A stretch of DNA of 64,000 bases from Serratia ficaria (lineage in GTDB: Bacteria; Pseudomonadota; Gammaproteobacteria; Enterobacterales; Enterobacteriaceae), in assembly GCF_900187015.1 (NCBI RefSeq), contig NZ_LT906479.1, forward strand, positions 3,224,001 to 3,288,000, given 5' to 3'. This document shows, in pieces, positions 34,689 to 43,511 of the stretch. The translations under genes and the position numbers were made by a program. Each line of letters begins with the position of its first letter. The stretch's first letter is position 1. The notes beneath the pieces were generated by a model that had not been told where the DNA came from, searched no databases, and was given only the letters and a program-made list of their open reading frames with translations.

Positions 34689-35522
34689 TCACAGCAGCAG
34701 CGCCAGCTCCATCGCCGCGCGCTGCAGCTGCGGCAGCACCCGTTCGCGCAGCGCCGCCGCCGACATCTGCGAGGCGTTGACGCCCACGTTCATCGCCGCC
34801 ACCACCCCGCCCTTGCGCGAGTGCATCGGCACCGCGATCGAGCGCAGGCCGATCTCCAGCTGCTGGTCGTTGATGGCGTACCCCTGTCTGCGCACCCTGG
34901 CCAGCTGCTCGCGCAGCTGTTCCGCGCTGGTGACGGTGAACTCGGTCAGCGGCTCGAACGTCACCCGCGACAGATAATCCTCCAGCTGTTCCTCATCCAG
35001 CGCGCTCAGCAGCACCAGCCCCATCGACGTGGCGTAGGCCGGCAGACGGCTGCCGCGCCCCAGATCGATGGTCATGATGCGCTTCACCGAGGCGCGGGCG
35101 ATATACAGAATATTGTCGCCGTCCAGCGTCGCCACCGAGCAGGATTCGTTGAGCAGCCTGCTGAGATACTCCAGCGAGTTCTGCGCCGCCTTGGCCAGTT
35201 CGGAGGAGGAAAGATAGGCGTGGCCGATGGTCAATACCCGCGGCAGCAGGCGATAGTGGCGGCCATCGGGGCAATGCACAAAGCCCAGCGCCCGCAGGGT
35301 ATACAGGCAGCGCCGCACCGCCGCGCGCGGGATGCCGGTCAGCTGGCTGATCTCGGAGACCGACATCTGCGAATACTGCGGTTTGAACGCCTGCAGCACC
35401 TCCAGCCCGCGGGCCAGCGAAGCCATAAAGTTGGGATCGCCTTTGTAGCGATCGTTGCTTAATTCTCCGATCTCCTGCAGCCGGCGCAGCTCTTCGGTAC
35501 CCAATTCAGGAACTTCACTCAT
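34689..35522 (-). CDS. pcaR: IclR-family regulator, PcaR/PcaU-like
   Basis: The 277-residue protein has an N-terminal winged helix (MSVSEISQLTGIPRAAVRRCLYTLRALGFV) and a C-terminal IclR effector domain with YATSMGLVLLSAL and GLRSIAVPM. PcaR and PcaU use beta-ketoadipate or protocatechuate as inducer to activate pca genes. It is divergent from pcaI, and the 241-base spacer contains TTCGATAATCGCAC, which matches the PcaR operator known from Pseudomonas putida. No LysR-type CatR/BenM gene is adjacent to the cat and ben genes, so this may be the only local regulator of the eleven-gene block. Confidence 0.87.
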   Translation of the reverse strand: MSEVPELGTEELRRLQEIGELSNDRYKGDPNFMASLARGLEVLQAFKPQYSQMSVSEISQLTGIPRAAVRRCLYTLRALGFVHCPDGRHYRLLPRVLTIGHAYLSSSELAKAAQNSLEYLSRLLNESCSVATLDGDNILYIARASVKRIMTIDLGRGSRLPAYATSMGLVLLSALDEEQLEDYLSRVTFEPLTEFTVTSAEQLREQLARVRRQGYAINDQQLEIGLRSIAVPMHSRKGGVVAAMNVGVNASQMSAAALRERVLPQLQRAAMELALLL

Positions 35523-35645
35523 TTAGGCCTCCCATATAAACACACATCCAATTTATACGCTCAATACGAGCGGACAGAGTGCCGTGGCGCATGCGATGTC
35601 GATTTAGCTACCTACATCACAAAACGCAGCGCCAAAGCCATAACG

Positions 35646-35679
35646 TTTCGATAATCGCACAATGATCTGATATTCGCAC
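35646..35679 (+). promoter_or_regulatory. PcaR-type operator with tandem repeats upstream of pcaI
   Basis: GATAATCGCAC (35650-35660) and GATATTCGCAC (35669-35679) are direct repeats differing at one base, 19 bases apart start to start. The first is embedded in TTCGATAATCGCAC, essentially the P. putida PcaR site. Repeats on about the same face of the helix are typical for IclR-type activators. The site lies 85-118 bases upstream of pcaI. Confidence 0.7.
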
Positions 35680-35763
35680 TTGCTGCTGAATTTTTCATCC
35701 CCTAAGTTAATTTCAGACCCGTAAGTTTGGCGCTGACTCATTCACAGCGTACGAGGAGAGCAA

Positions 35764-36450
35764 ATGATCGATAAAAGCGTGGCGTCCGCAGACGCCGCCG
35801 TCGCCGATATCCCGGACGGCGCAGCCATCATGGTCGGCGGTTTTGGCCCGGCCGGGCAGCCCTATGCGCTGCTGGACGCCCTGATCCGGCACCGGCCGCG
35901 CGAGTTGACGCTGATCAGCAACAACGCCGGCAACGGCGATACCGGCCTGGCGGCGCTGCTGCAGGCCGGCTGCGTACGCAAGGTGGTGTGTTCTTTCCCG
36001 CGCCAGACCGACTCCTGGGTATTCGACGAGCTGTACCGCCGCGGCGAACTGGAGCTGGAGCTGATTCCGCAGGGCAACCTGGCGGCGCGCATCCAGGCCG
36101 CCGGCGCCGGCCTCGGCGGTTTTTATACCCCGACCGGCTACGGCACCCAGCTGGCGGAAGGTAAGGAAACCCGCGAGATCGACGGCCGCCAGTATGTGTT
36201 CGAGCTGCCGCTGAAGGCCGACTTCGCGCTGATCAAGGCCGAAAAAGCCGACCGCTGGGGCAACCTGCTGTATGACAAGACCGGGCGCAATTTCGGGCCG
36301 ATTATGGCGATGGCCGCCGGCTGCACCATCGTCGAAGTCAATCGCATGGTGCCGCTGGGCGAGCTGGATCCGGAAAACATCATCACGCCGGGCATTTTCG
36401 TGCAACGCCTGGTGACCTCACCCGAGCGCCCGGCGCAGCTGTCGGCTTAA
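35764..36450 (+). CDS. pcaI: 3-oxoadipate CoA-transferase subunit A
   Basis: The 228-residue protein begins MIDKSVASADAAVADIPDGA and has IMVGGFGPAGQP, the CoA-transferase family I alpha signature, plus NNAGNGDTGLAALLQAG. With PcaJ it transfers CoA from succinyl-CoA to beta-ketoadipate, the second-to-last step of the pathway. CGAGGAGAGCAA precedes the start. It is the promoter-proximal gene of pcaIJFD-catBCA-benABCD and lies downstream of the PcaR-type operator. Confidence 0.95.
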   Translation: MIDKSVASADAAVADIPDGAAIMVGGFGPAGQPYALLDALIRHRPRELTLISNNAGNGDTGLAALLQAGCVRKVVCSFPRQTDSWVFDELYRRGELELELIPQGNLAARIQAAGAGLGGFYTPTGYGTQLAEGKETREIDGRQYVFELPLKADFALIKAEKADRWGNLLYDKTGRNFGPIMAMAAGCTIVEVNRMVPLGELDPENIITPGIFVQRLVTSPERPAQLSA

Positions 36451-36460
36451 GGAGCGCATC

Positions 36461-37141
36461 ATGAGCAAACTGACCCATCAACAGCTAGCCGAGCGCATTG
36501 CGCGCGATATCCCTGAAGGCGCCTACGTCAATCTGGGTATCGGCATCCCGACCCAGATCGCCAACTACCTGCCGGCGGATAAAGAAATCTTTCTGCACAG
36601 CGAAAACGGCATCCTCGGCATGGGGCCGGCGCCGGCGCCGGGCGAAGAGGATCCGCAGCTGATCAACGCCGGCAAACAGCCGGTGACGCTGCTGAAAGGC
36701 GGCTGCTTTTTCCATCACGGCGACTCCTTCGCCATGATGCGCGGCGGCCACCTGGATATCTGCGTGCTCGGCGCCTATCAGGTTTCCGAACGCGGCGATC
36801 TGGCCAACTGGAGCACCGGCGCGCCGGGGGCGATCCCGGCGGTCGGCGGCGCGATGGATTTGGCGATCGGCGCGCGGCAGGCGTTTGTGATGACCGAACA
36901 CCTGACCAAAAAAGGCGAATGCAAAATCGTCCGTCAATGCAGCTATCCGCTGACCGGCATCGGCTGCATCGACCGCATCTACAGCGATCTGGCGGTGATG
37001 GACGTCACCCCGCAGGGCCTGGTGGTGCGGGAAATTTTCGGCGGGCTGACCCCGCAGCAACTGCAGGATGTCACCCCGGTCGACCTGACCTTTGCCCTAC
37101 AGCACGGAGAACAACCGCATGAATCCAGCCTATCTGTGTGA
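36461..37141 (+). CDS. pcaJ: 3-oxoadipate CoA-transferase subunit B
   Basis: The 226-residue beta subunit has YVNLGIGIPTQIANYLPADK and HSENGILGMGPAP, the latter containing the catalytic Glu that forms the CoA thioester intermediate. It lies ten bases after pcaI with TAAGGAGCGCATC as ribosome site. Its last 23 bases overlap the pcaF start, consistent with translational coupling. Confidence 0.95.
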   Translation: MSKLTHQQLAERIARDIPEGAYVNLGIGIPTQIANYLPADKEIFLHSENGILGMGPAPAPGEEDPQLINAGKQPVTLLKGGCFFHHGDSFAMMRGGHLDICVLGAYQVSERGDLANWSTGAPGAIPAVGGAMDLAIGARQAFVMTEHLTKKGECKIVRQCSYPLTGIGCIDRIYSDLAVMDVTPQGLVVREIFGGLTPQQLQDVTPVDLTFALQHGEQPHESSLSV

Positions 37142-38321
37142 CGCCGTCCGCACGCCCTTCGGCCGCCTCAACGGCAGCCTGGCCGGCATCCGCGCCGACG
37201 ATTTGGCCGCCCTGCCGCTGAAGGCGCTGCTGGCGCGCCACCCGCAGCTCGACTGGCGCGCGGTGGACGACGTGCTGTTCGGCTGCGCCAACCAGGCCGG
37301 GGAGGACAATCGCAACGTGGCGCGCATGGCGCTGCTGCTGGCCGGCCTGCCGGTGCAGGTGCCCGGCTGCACCCTCAACCGCCTGTGCGGCTCCAGCCTG
37401 GATGCGGTGGCGGCCGCGGCGCGCGCCATCAAAACCGGCGAAAGCGAGCTGATGATCGCCGGCGGCGTAGAGAGCATGTCGCGCGCGCCGTTCGTGATGG
37501 GCAAGGCGGAAAGCGCCTTCAGCCGCGCGATGAAGATTGAAGACACCACCATGGGCTGGCGGTTTATCAACCCGCAGATGCAGGCGCTGTACGGCGTAGA
37601 GTCAATGCCGCAGACCGCCGAAAACGTGGCGTTGAAATTCGGCATCAGCCGAGCGGATCAGGACGCCTTCGCCCTGCGCAGCCAGCAGCGCACCGCCGCG
37701 GCCCGGGAGAGCGGTTTTTTCGCCAGCCAACTGATCGCGGTAAGCGTGCCGCAGAAGAAAGGCGACCCGCAGAGGTTCAGTCAGGATGAACATCCGCGCG
37801 CCACCACCTTGACGGCGCTGGAAAAGCTGAAACCGGTGGTCAACCCGCAGGGCAGCGTCACCGCCGGCAACGCCTCGGGGTTAAACGACGGCGCCTGCGC
37901 GCTGCTGCTGGCCGGTGAACGCGGCGTCGCCCGGCACGGCCTGCAGCCGATGGCGCGCATCGTCGCCAGCGCCGTTACCGGCATAGACCCCTCGATCATG
38001 GGCTTTGCGCCGGCGGAAGCGGTGCGCAAGGTCTTGGGCATCGCCGGCCTGACCCTCGACCAGATGGACGTGATCGAGCTGAACGAAGCCTTCGCCGCGC
38101 AGGCGCTGGCGGTAACCCGCGAACTGGGGCTGAACGACGACGCGCCGCAGGTTAACCCGAACGGCGGCGCCATCGCCCTCGGCCATCCGCTGGGCGCCTC
38201 CGGCGGCCGGCTGGTGATGAACGCCGCTTACCAACTGCAGAACACCCGCGGACGCTACGGGCTGTGCACCATGTGCATCGGCGTCGGCCAGGGCATCGCG
38301 CTGATTATCGAACGGGTATGA
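37119..38321 (+). CDS. pcaF: 3-oxoadipyl-CoA thiolase
   Basis: At 400 residues it has the thiolase active sites: Cys in NRLCGSSLDAV near residue 90, His in NPNGGAIALGHPLGASG and Cys in TMCIGVGQG. It cleaves beta-ketoadipyl-CoA to succinyl-CoA and acetyl-CoA, the end of the route. The start at 37119 (MNPAYLCDAVRTPFG) follows ACGGAGAACAACCGC and overlaps pcaJ; the longer frame back to 37092 lies inside pcaJ and is not used. Confidence 0.95.
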   Translation: MNPAYLCDAVRTPFGRLNGSLAGIRADDLAALPLKALLARHPQLDWRAVDDVLFGCANQAGEDNRNVARMALLLAGLPVQVPGCTLNRLCGSSLDAVAAAARAIKTGESELMIAGGVESMSRAPFVMGKAESAFSRAMKIEDTTMGWRFINPQMQALYGVESMPQTAENVALKFGISRADQDAFALRSQQRTAAARESGFFASQLIAVSVPQKKGDPQRFSQDEHPRATTLTALEKLKPVVNPQGSVTAGNASGLNDGACALLLAGERGVARHGLQPMARIVASAVTGIDPSIMGFAPAEAVRKVLGIAGLTLDQMDVIELNEAFAAQALAVTRELGLNDDAPQVNPNGGAIALGHPLGASGGRLVMNAAYQLQNTRGRYGLCTMCIGVGQGIALIIERV

Positions 38322-38329
38322 GGTCAATC

Positions 38330-39091
38330 ATGGACATCGAATATCGCCTTGACGGCCCGGCCGACGCTCCGCTGCTGGTGCTGTCCAATTCGCTGGGCAC
38401 CGCCTTCGAGATGTGGCGGCCGCAGCTGCCGGCGCTGAGCGAACGCTTTCGCGTGCTGCGCTACAACCCGCGCGGCCACGGCACCACCCCGCTGCCAACG
38501 GCGCCGCTGCGCCTCGACACCCTGGGCAACGACGTGATCGCCCTGCTCGACCATCTGGATGCGCCGGTCGCCCATTTTTGCGGCATCTCGATGGGCGGTC
38601 TGACCGGGCTGTGGCTCAACCGCTATCATCCGCAGCGGATCGGCCGGCTGGTGGTGGCCAATACCGCCGCGCGCATCGGCAGCGCCGAAGGCTGGCAGCA
38701 GCGCGCGCAACAGGTGCGTGAGCGCGGGCTGGCGCCGATCGCCGCCGCTTCCCCCGCGCGCTGGTTCAGCGAGGCATTCGTGCAGCGGCACCCCGAGCAG
38801 GTCGCGCCGCTGGTGGCCGCGCTGGCGGCCGGCAATCCGCAGGGATACGCCGCCTGCTGCGACGCGCTGGCGCAGGCCGATCTGCGCGCCGAAACGGCCG
38901 CGATGTCGCGGCCGATGCGGGTGATCGCCGGTGAATGGGATCCGGTCACCACGGTGGCGGACGCCGAGTTTCTGGTGGCCAACGCGCCGCACGCCGAACT
39001 GCAACGGCTACCGGCTTCACATATCTCCAATATCGCCTGTCCGGAGCTCTTCAACCGCAGCGTTGTCGGGTTCCTCACCGAAAAGGAATGA
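38330..39091 (+). CDS. pcaD: 3-oxoadipate enol-lactonase
   Basis: This 253-residue alpha/beta hydrolase has the nucleophile elbow GISMGG, the Asp in GEWDPVTTVADAEF and the His in ASHISNIA. It hydrolyses beta-ketoadipate enol-lactone, the point where the catechol and protocatechuate branches meet. The ATG at 38330 lies nine bases after the pcaF stop (TGAGGTCAATC supplies the site); the longer frame from 38264 overlaps pcaF and is rejected. Confidence 0.93.
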   Translation: MDIEYRLDGPADAPLLVLSNSLGTAFEMWRPQLPALSERFRVLRYNPRGHGTTPLPTAPLRLDTLGNDVIALLDHLDAPVAHFCGISMGGLTGLWLNRYHPQRIGRLVVANTAARIGSAEGWQQRAQQVRERGLAPIAAASPARWFSEAFVQRHPEQVAPLVAALAAGNPQGYAACCDALAQADLRAETAAMSRPMRVIAGEWDPVTTVADAEFLVANAPHAELQRLPASHISNIACPELFNRSVVGFLTEKE

Positions 39092-39094
39092 CGC

Positions 39095-40210
39095 ATGGAA
39101 CTGTGCATTGAACGTATCGACAGCTGGCTGGTGGATATCCCGACCATCCGCCCGCACAAGCTGTCGATGGCCACCATGGGCTGCCAGACGCTGACGCTGG
39201 TGCGCCTGACCTGCGCCGACGGCCTGGTCGGCTGGGGCGAAGCCACCACCATCGGCGGATTGAGCTACGGCCCCGAAAGCCCGGAAGGCATCAAGTCGGC
39301 CATCGACTGCTACCTGGCGCCGCTGCTGAGCGGCAAAGGGTTTAACGGCCTGGCGCCGCTGGTGGCGACGATGAACGCCCACGTCAAAGGCAACAGCTTC
39401 GCCAAATCGGCGCTGGAGACCGCCTTTCTCGATGCGCAGGGCAAGCGCCTCGGCCTGCCGGTCAGCACCCTGCTCGGCGGCGCGCTGAGCGACAGCCTGC
39501 CGGTGCTGTGGACCCTGGCCAGCGGCGATACGCAAAAAGACATCGCCGAGGGGCAGACGCTGCTGGCGGAGGGGCGACACCGCGCCTTCAAGCTGAAGAT
39601 CGGCGCCCGCCCGCTGGCGGAAGATCTGCGCCATACCGCGGCGATTAAACGGGCGCTGGGGCCGGATGTCAGCATCCGCGTCGACGTCAATCAGGCCTGG
39701 GACGCCGGCACCGCGGTGCGCGGCATGGCGGCACTGCAGGACATCGGCATCGATCTGGTCGAGCAACCGGTGGCGCTGTGGGATCGCGCCGCGCTGACTC
39801 GGCTCAGCCGGCGTTTTACCCTGCCGATCCTCGCCGACGAGGCGGTGGCCGACGCCCATGACGGCTATGCGCTGGCGGCGGGCGGGTTTACCGGCGCCTA
39901 TGCGCTGAAGATAGCCAAGGCGGGGGGGCCGGCGCAGGCGCTGAAGCTGGCGCAGGTGGCGCAGGCCGCCGGCGTGGCGCTGTACGGCGGCACCATGCTG
40001 GAAGGCACGCTGGGCACCGTCGCCTCGCTGCACGCCTGGTCGACGCTGAAGCTGGACTGGGGCAGCGAGATGTTTGGCCCGCTGCTGCTCAAAGACGATG
40101 TGGTTACCGCGCCGCTGCGCTTCGCCGACGGTCAGGTCAGCCTGCCTTCCGGCCCGGGCCTGGGGATCGACATCGATGAAGACAAACTGCGCTTTTACCG
40201 GCGCAAATAA
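39095..40210 (+). CDS. catB: Muconate cycloisomerase
   Basis: At 371 residues it belongs to the enolase superfamily, muconate-lactonising group: FKLKIGARP with the KxK catalytic lysines, RVDVNQAWD, LVEQPVALWDRAAL with the metal-binding Glu, and LADEAVADAHDG. It converts cis,cis-muconate to muconolactone with a divalent metal. It starts three bases after pcaD with AAAAGGAATGACGC as ribosome site and precedes catC. The pca and cat genes thus form one transcription unit with no promoter-sized gap. Confidence 0.95.
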   Translation: MELCIERIDSWLVDIPTIRPHKLSMATMGCQTLTLVRLTCADGLVGWGEATTIGGLSYGPESPEGIKSAIDCYLAPLLSGKGFNGLAPLVATMNAHVKGNSFAKSALETAFLDAQGKRLGLPVSTLLGGALSDSLPVLWTLASGDTQKDIAEGQTLLAEGRHRAFKLKIGARPLAEDLRHTAAIKRALGPDVSIRVDVNQAWDAGTAVRGMAALQDIGIDLVEQPVALWDRAALTRLSRRFTLPILADEAVADAHDGYALAAGGFTGAYALKIAKAGGPAQALKLAQVAQAAGVALYGGTMLEGTLGTVASLHAWSTLKLDWGSEMFGPLLLKDDVVTAPLRFADGQVSLPSGPGLGIDIDEDKLRFYRRK

Positions 40211-40229
40211 CCCCCCGAGGAACAACGCC

Positions 40230-40520
40230 ATGTTATTTAAAGTCGAAATGACGGTGAAACTGCCGCCCGACATGCCCAAAGAGACGGCGGACGCCATTAA
40301 ACTGCGTGAAAAAGCCTATTCGCAGGAATTGCAGTCCCGCGGGAAATGGCGGCATATCTGGCGCGTGGCGGGCAGCTATGCCAACGTCAGCATTTTTGAC
40401 GTCGACAGCAACGCCGAGCTGCACGATATATTATTCGCGCTGCCGCTTTACCCTTATATGGAAATTCGCGTCGACGCCTTATGTCGGCATCCGTCATCGA
40501 TTCGCGACGATGACAAATAA
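40230..40520 (+). CDS. catC: Muconolactone delta-isomerase
   Basis: The 96-residue protein begins MLFKVEMTVKLPPDMP and contains REKAYSQELQSRGKWRHIWRVAG and LPLYPYM, as in CatC proteins, which form decamers. It isomerises muconolactone to the enol-lactone used by PcaD. The ATG at 40230 follows CGAGGAACAACGCC. A 78-base spacer separates it from catA, the largest gap so far in the block. Confidence 0.95.
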   Translation: MLFKVEMTVKLPPDMPKETADAIKLREKAYSQELQSRGKWRHIWRVAGSYANVSIFDVDSNAELHDILFALPLYPYMEIRVDALCRHPSSIRDDDK

Positions 40521-40598
40521 AAAATAGGATAATAACCCCCAAGGTTAGCCGTTAATTCCTGCTCTCTTCCCTACATAATAAGCAATGAGGAATTCGCA

Positions 40599-41528
40599 AT
40601 GTCTATTTCCTTCAATCAACATCCAGACGTGATTAAGCTGCTGGAAATCAGCAGCGGCTTTACCGACGAAGGCGGTGACCCGCGCTTCAAAAAAATCATG
40701 CATCAGCTGTTGGGCGATATTTGCCGGCTGATTGATCGGTATGACATCAGCGCCGAAGAGTTCTGGCAGGCGGTGAATTACCTGCATACGCTGGGCGGCC
40801 GACAGGAGGCGGCGCTGCTGGCCGCCGGGCTGGGGCTGGAGCACTATCTCGACCTGCGCGACGATGAGCTGGAACGGCAACGGGGGCTGGCGGGCGGTAC
40901 GCCGCGCACCATCGAAGGCCCGCTGTACGTCGCCAACGCGCCGCTGAGCGAAGGCTTTGCCCGCATGGACGACGGCGCCGACGCCGGCGAAGTGATGTGG
41001 CTGCACGGCCAGGTCAGCGGCGCCGACGGGCGACCGCTGGCGGGTGCGGTGGTGGATATCTGGCACGCCAACACGCTGGGCAACTATTCCTTCTTCGACA
41101 AATCGCAAAGCGACTTCAACCTGCGCCGCCGGGTGAAGACCGACGCCGCCGGCCGCTACGCGGTGCGCAGCATCGTGCCTTCCGGCTACGGCTGCCCGCC
41201 GGACGGACCGACCCAGGCGTTGCTCAACCGGCTGGGCCGCCACGGCAATCGCCCGGCGCATATCCACTTCTTCGTCTCGGCGCCGGGCCACAAGCACTTG
41301 ACCACCCAAATCAACCTCAACGGCGACCGCTATCTGTGGGACGACTTCGCCTTCGCCACCCGCGCCGAACTGATTGCCGACCCGGTAAAAGTGACAGATG
41401 CGGCCATTGCGGCCCGGCGCGATCTGCCCGGTGCGCATACCGAAGTCACTTTCGATTTCAGCCTGTACCCCGCCGCCGATAGCGAAGAGCAAAATAGAAT
41501 TAAACGCGCCCGGGCGCTGCAGGACTAA
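40599..41528 (+). CDS. catA: Catechol 1,2-dioxygenase (intradiol)
   Basis: The 309-residue protein has the N-terminal helical dimer domain and the non-haem Fe(III) ligands Tyr in EGPLYVANAP, Tyr in VPSGYGCPPDGP, and two His in RPAHIHFF. It opens catechol to cis,cis-muconate with O2. It is well supplied by CAATGAGGAATTCGCA. In this window catA follows catBC rather than preceding them, and a run of repeats sits in the 98 bases between it and benA. Confidence 0.96.
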   Translation: MSISFNQHPDVIKLLEISSGFTDEGGDPRFKKIMHQLLGDICRLIDRYDISAEEFWQAVNYLHTLGGRQEAALLAAGLGLEHYLDLRDDELERQRGLAGGTPRTIEGPLYVANAPLSEGFARMDDGADAGEVMWLHGQVSGADGRPLAGAVVDIWHANTLGNYSFFDKSQSDFNLRRRVKTDAAGRYAVRSIVPSGYGCPPDGPTQALLNRLGRHGNRPAHIHFFVSAPGHKHLTTQINLNGDRYLWDDFAFATRAELIADPVKVTDAAIAARRDLPGAHTEVTFDFSLYPAADSEEQNRIKRARALQD

Positions 41529-41590
41529 TTACCCGCAATGGAAGCACCAATAACGATATCAGCAACGGGTAATTAAATACGCATTACCCG
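41528..41590 (+). promoter_or_regulatory. Triple ATTACCCG repeat upstream of benA
   Basis: ATTACCCG occurs at 41528-41535 and 41583-41590, and its inverse CGGGTAAT at 41566-41573. The middle copy can pair with either outer copy, giving two mutually exclusive 8-bp stems. It could be an operator for a ben regulator or an RNA switch between catA and benA. The first copy overlaps the last base of the catA stop. Confidence 0.6.
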
Positions 41591-41626
41591 CTCATTAACC
41601 CTGTATCTTTATACGAGGTCATTACC

Positions 41627-43003
41627 ATGAACTCATTAGTGAACAATGCGTCCGCCGAATTAAAAAAGAAAATAAATAATGCTTTAATCATTGATAAAGA
41701 GAATGGCGTTTATCAATGTAATCGCGGTATTTTTACCGACGAAGCGCTGTTTGAACTGGAAATGAAAGCGATTTTCGAAGGTAACTGGGTTTATTTGGCC
41801 CATGAAAGCCAAATCGCCGCACCCGGCGATTATTATACCCTCACCCTCGGCCGCCAGCCGGTCATTATCACCCGCGATAAAGACATGGCGCTGCACGCCA
41901 TGATCAACAGCTGTTCGCACCGCGGCGCGATGCTGGCCAGCCGCAAGTCCGGCAATAAAAGTACCTTTACCTGCCCGTTCCACGGCTGGACCTTCAACAA
42001 CGCCGGCAACCTGCTGAAGGCCAAGGACGAAAAGACCGGCGCTTATCCGCCGTGCTTCAAACAGGCCGGTTCGCACGATCTCAAACCGCTGCCGCGCTTT
42101 GCATCCTACCGCGGTTTTCTGTTCGGCAGCCTGAGCGACGAGGTGCTGCCGCTGACGGACTATCTGGGCGAGACGCGGCATATCCTCGATCTGATCGTCG
42201 ATCAGGCCGAGGACGGGCTGGAAGTGCTGCGCGGTTCATCCTCCTATACCTTCGACGGCAACTGGAAACTGCAGATAGAAAACGGTGCGGACGGTTATCA
42301 CGTCAGCGTGGTGCACTGGAACTATGTCTCCACCATGGCGCACCGCGATGCAGCAACCGGCACCCAAACCATGGACGCCAACTGCTGGTCTTCAAAAAAC
42401 GACGGCGGCGCCTACGGCTTCAAGAATGGCCACCTGCTGCTGTGGACCCGCGTGCTGAATCCGGAGTCCCGCCCTATTTACCGCCACTTCAGCCGCCTGA
42501 ACGACGCCTTCGGCCCGCAGCGCGCCGATCTGATGGTTAACCAGACCCGCAACCTGTGCCTCTACCCTAACCTGTACATCATGGATCAGCTTTCCAGCCA
42601 GCTGCGCGTCGTTCGCCCCCTTTCCGTCAATAAAACCGAAGTGACGGTGTTCTGCTTTGCGCCGAAGGGCGAAAGCGCCGCCGAGCGCGCCTTGCGCATC
42701 CGCCAGTATGAGGATTTCTTCAACGTCAGCGGCATGGGTACGCCGGACGATCTGGAAGAGTTTCGCGCCTGCCAGCTGGGCTTCAACGCCGGCAATATGC
42801 CCTGGAGCGATCTCAGCCGCGGCGCCACCCGCTGGCTCGAAGGTCAGGCGGACGACAACGCCAGGGCGCTGGGGATCCTGCCTGAAATGACCGGCCCGCG
42901 CCCGGAAGACGAAGCCTTGTATCTCAGCCAGCATCATCACTGGCAAACCCTTCTGCTGCGCAAGCTGGCGCTTCAACAACCCAACGATGAGGTGGCGCAA
43001 TGA
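41627..43003 (+). CDS. benA: Benzoate 1,2-dioxygenase large (alpha) subunit
   Basis: The 458-residue protein has the Rieske motif CSHRGAML and CPFHGW around residues 90-120, and a catalytic domain with NGADGYHVSVVHWNY, which contains two of the mononuclear iron ligands. It dihydroxylates benzoate to a cis-diol, using electrons from BenC. The first codons are AT-rich (NNASAELKKKINNALI). TACGAGGTCATTACC is the ribosome site. It overlaps benB by four bases. Confidence 0.96.
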   Translation: MNSLVNNASAELKKKINNALIIDKENGVYQCNRGIFTDEALFELEMKAIFEGNWVYLAHESQIAAPGDYYTLTLGRQPVIITRDKDMALHAMINSCSHRGAMLASRKSGNKSTFTCPFHGWTFNNAGNLLKAKDEKTGAYPPCFKQAGSHDLKPLPRFASYRGFLFGSLSDEVLPLTDYLGETRHILDLIVDQAEDGLEVLRGSSSYTFDGNWKLQIENGADGYHVSVVHWNYVSTMAHRDAATGTQTMDANCWSSKNDGGAYGFKNGHLLLWTRVLNPESRPIYRHFSRLNDAFGPQRADLMVNQTRNLCLYPNLYIMDQLSSQLRVVRPLSVNKTEVTVFCFAPKGESAAERALRIRQYEDFFNVSGMGTPDDLEEFRACQLGFNAGNMPWSDLSRGATRWLEGQADDNARALGILPEMTGPRPEDEALYLSQHHHWQTLLLRKLALQQPNDEVAQ

Positions 43004-43497
43004 GCACGCTCAACCTGCAACAGCAAGTGGAACAATTCCTGTATCGCGAAGCGCGCCTGCTGGATGACCGGCAATGGGATGAATGGCTCGCCTGCTATCA
43101 CCCGCAGGTCGAATACTGGATGCCTGCCTGGGCCGACGACGACCGGCAGACCACGGATCCCCACAGCGAAATTTCGTTGATTTATTACGCCAACCGCGAA
43201 GGCCTGGAGGACCGCGTTTACCGCATCAAGACCGAACGCTCGGCCGCCAGCAGCATGCCGGAACCGCGCACCGTCCACCTGGTCAGCAACGTGGAAATCC
43301 TGTCGGCCGCGGAGGGCCAGGCCGAGGTGAACTATCACTGGGCCACCTTCTACCACCGCTACAACCATACGGATACCTACTTCGGCTCGACCCGCCTGCT
43401 GCTGGAACACGCCGGCGATACGCTGCGGATTAAGCGCAAGAAAATTCGTCTGGATAATGACTATATCCATCATGTTATTGATATTTATCATCTTTGA
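43000..43497 (+). CDS. benB: Benzoate 1,2-dioxygenase small (beta) subunit
   Basis: The 165-residue protein has the SnoaL/NTF2-like fold of ring-hydroxylating dioxygenase beta subunits (LLDDRQWDEWLACYHPQVEYWMPAW) and ends IHHVIDIYHL. It forms the alpha3beta3 oxygenase with BenA. Its ATG overlaps the benA stop (ATGA). Confidence 0.95.
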   Translation: MSTLNLQQQVEQFLYREARLLDDRQWDEWLACYHPQVEYWMPAWADDDRQTTDPHSEISLIYYANREGLEDRVYRIKTERSAASSMPEPRTVHLVSNVEILSAAEGQAEVNYHWATFYHRYNHTDTYFGSTRLLLEHAGDTLRIKRKKIRLDNDYIHHVIDIYHL

Positions 43498-43511
43498 ATC
43501 GTGAGGTGAGC

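Noticed and set aside
39017..40297. A 426-codon open frame on the minus strand
   Set aside because: It is antisense to catB and its flanks, with low-complexity Arg/Gln/His composition.
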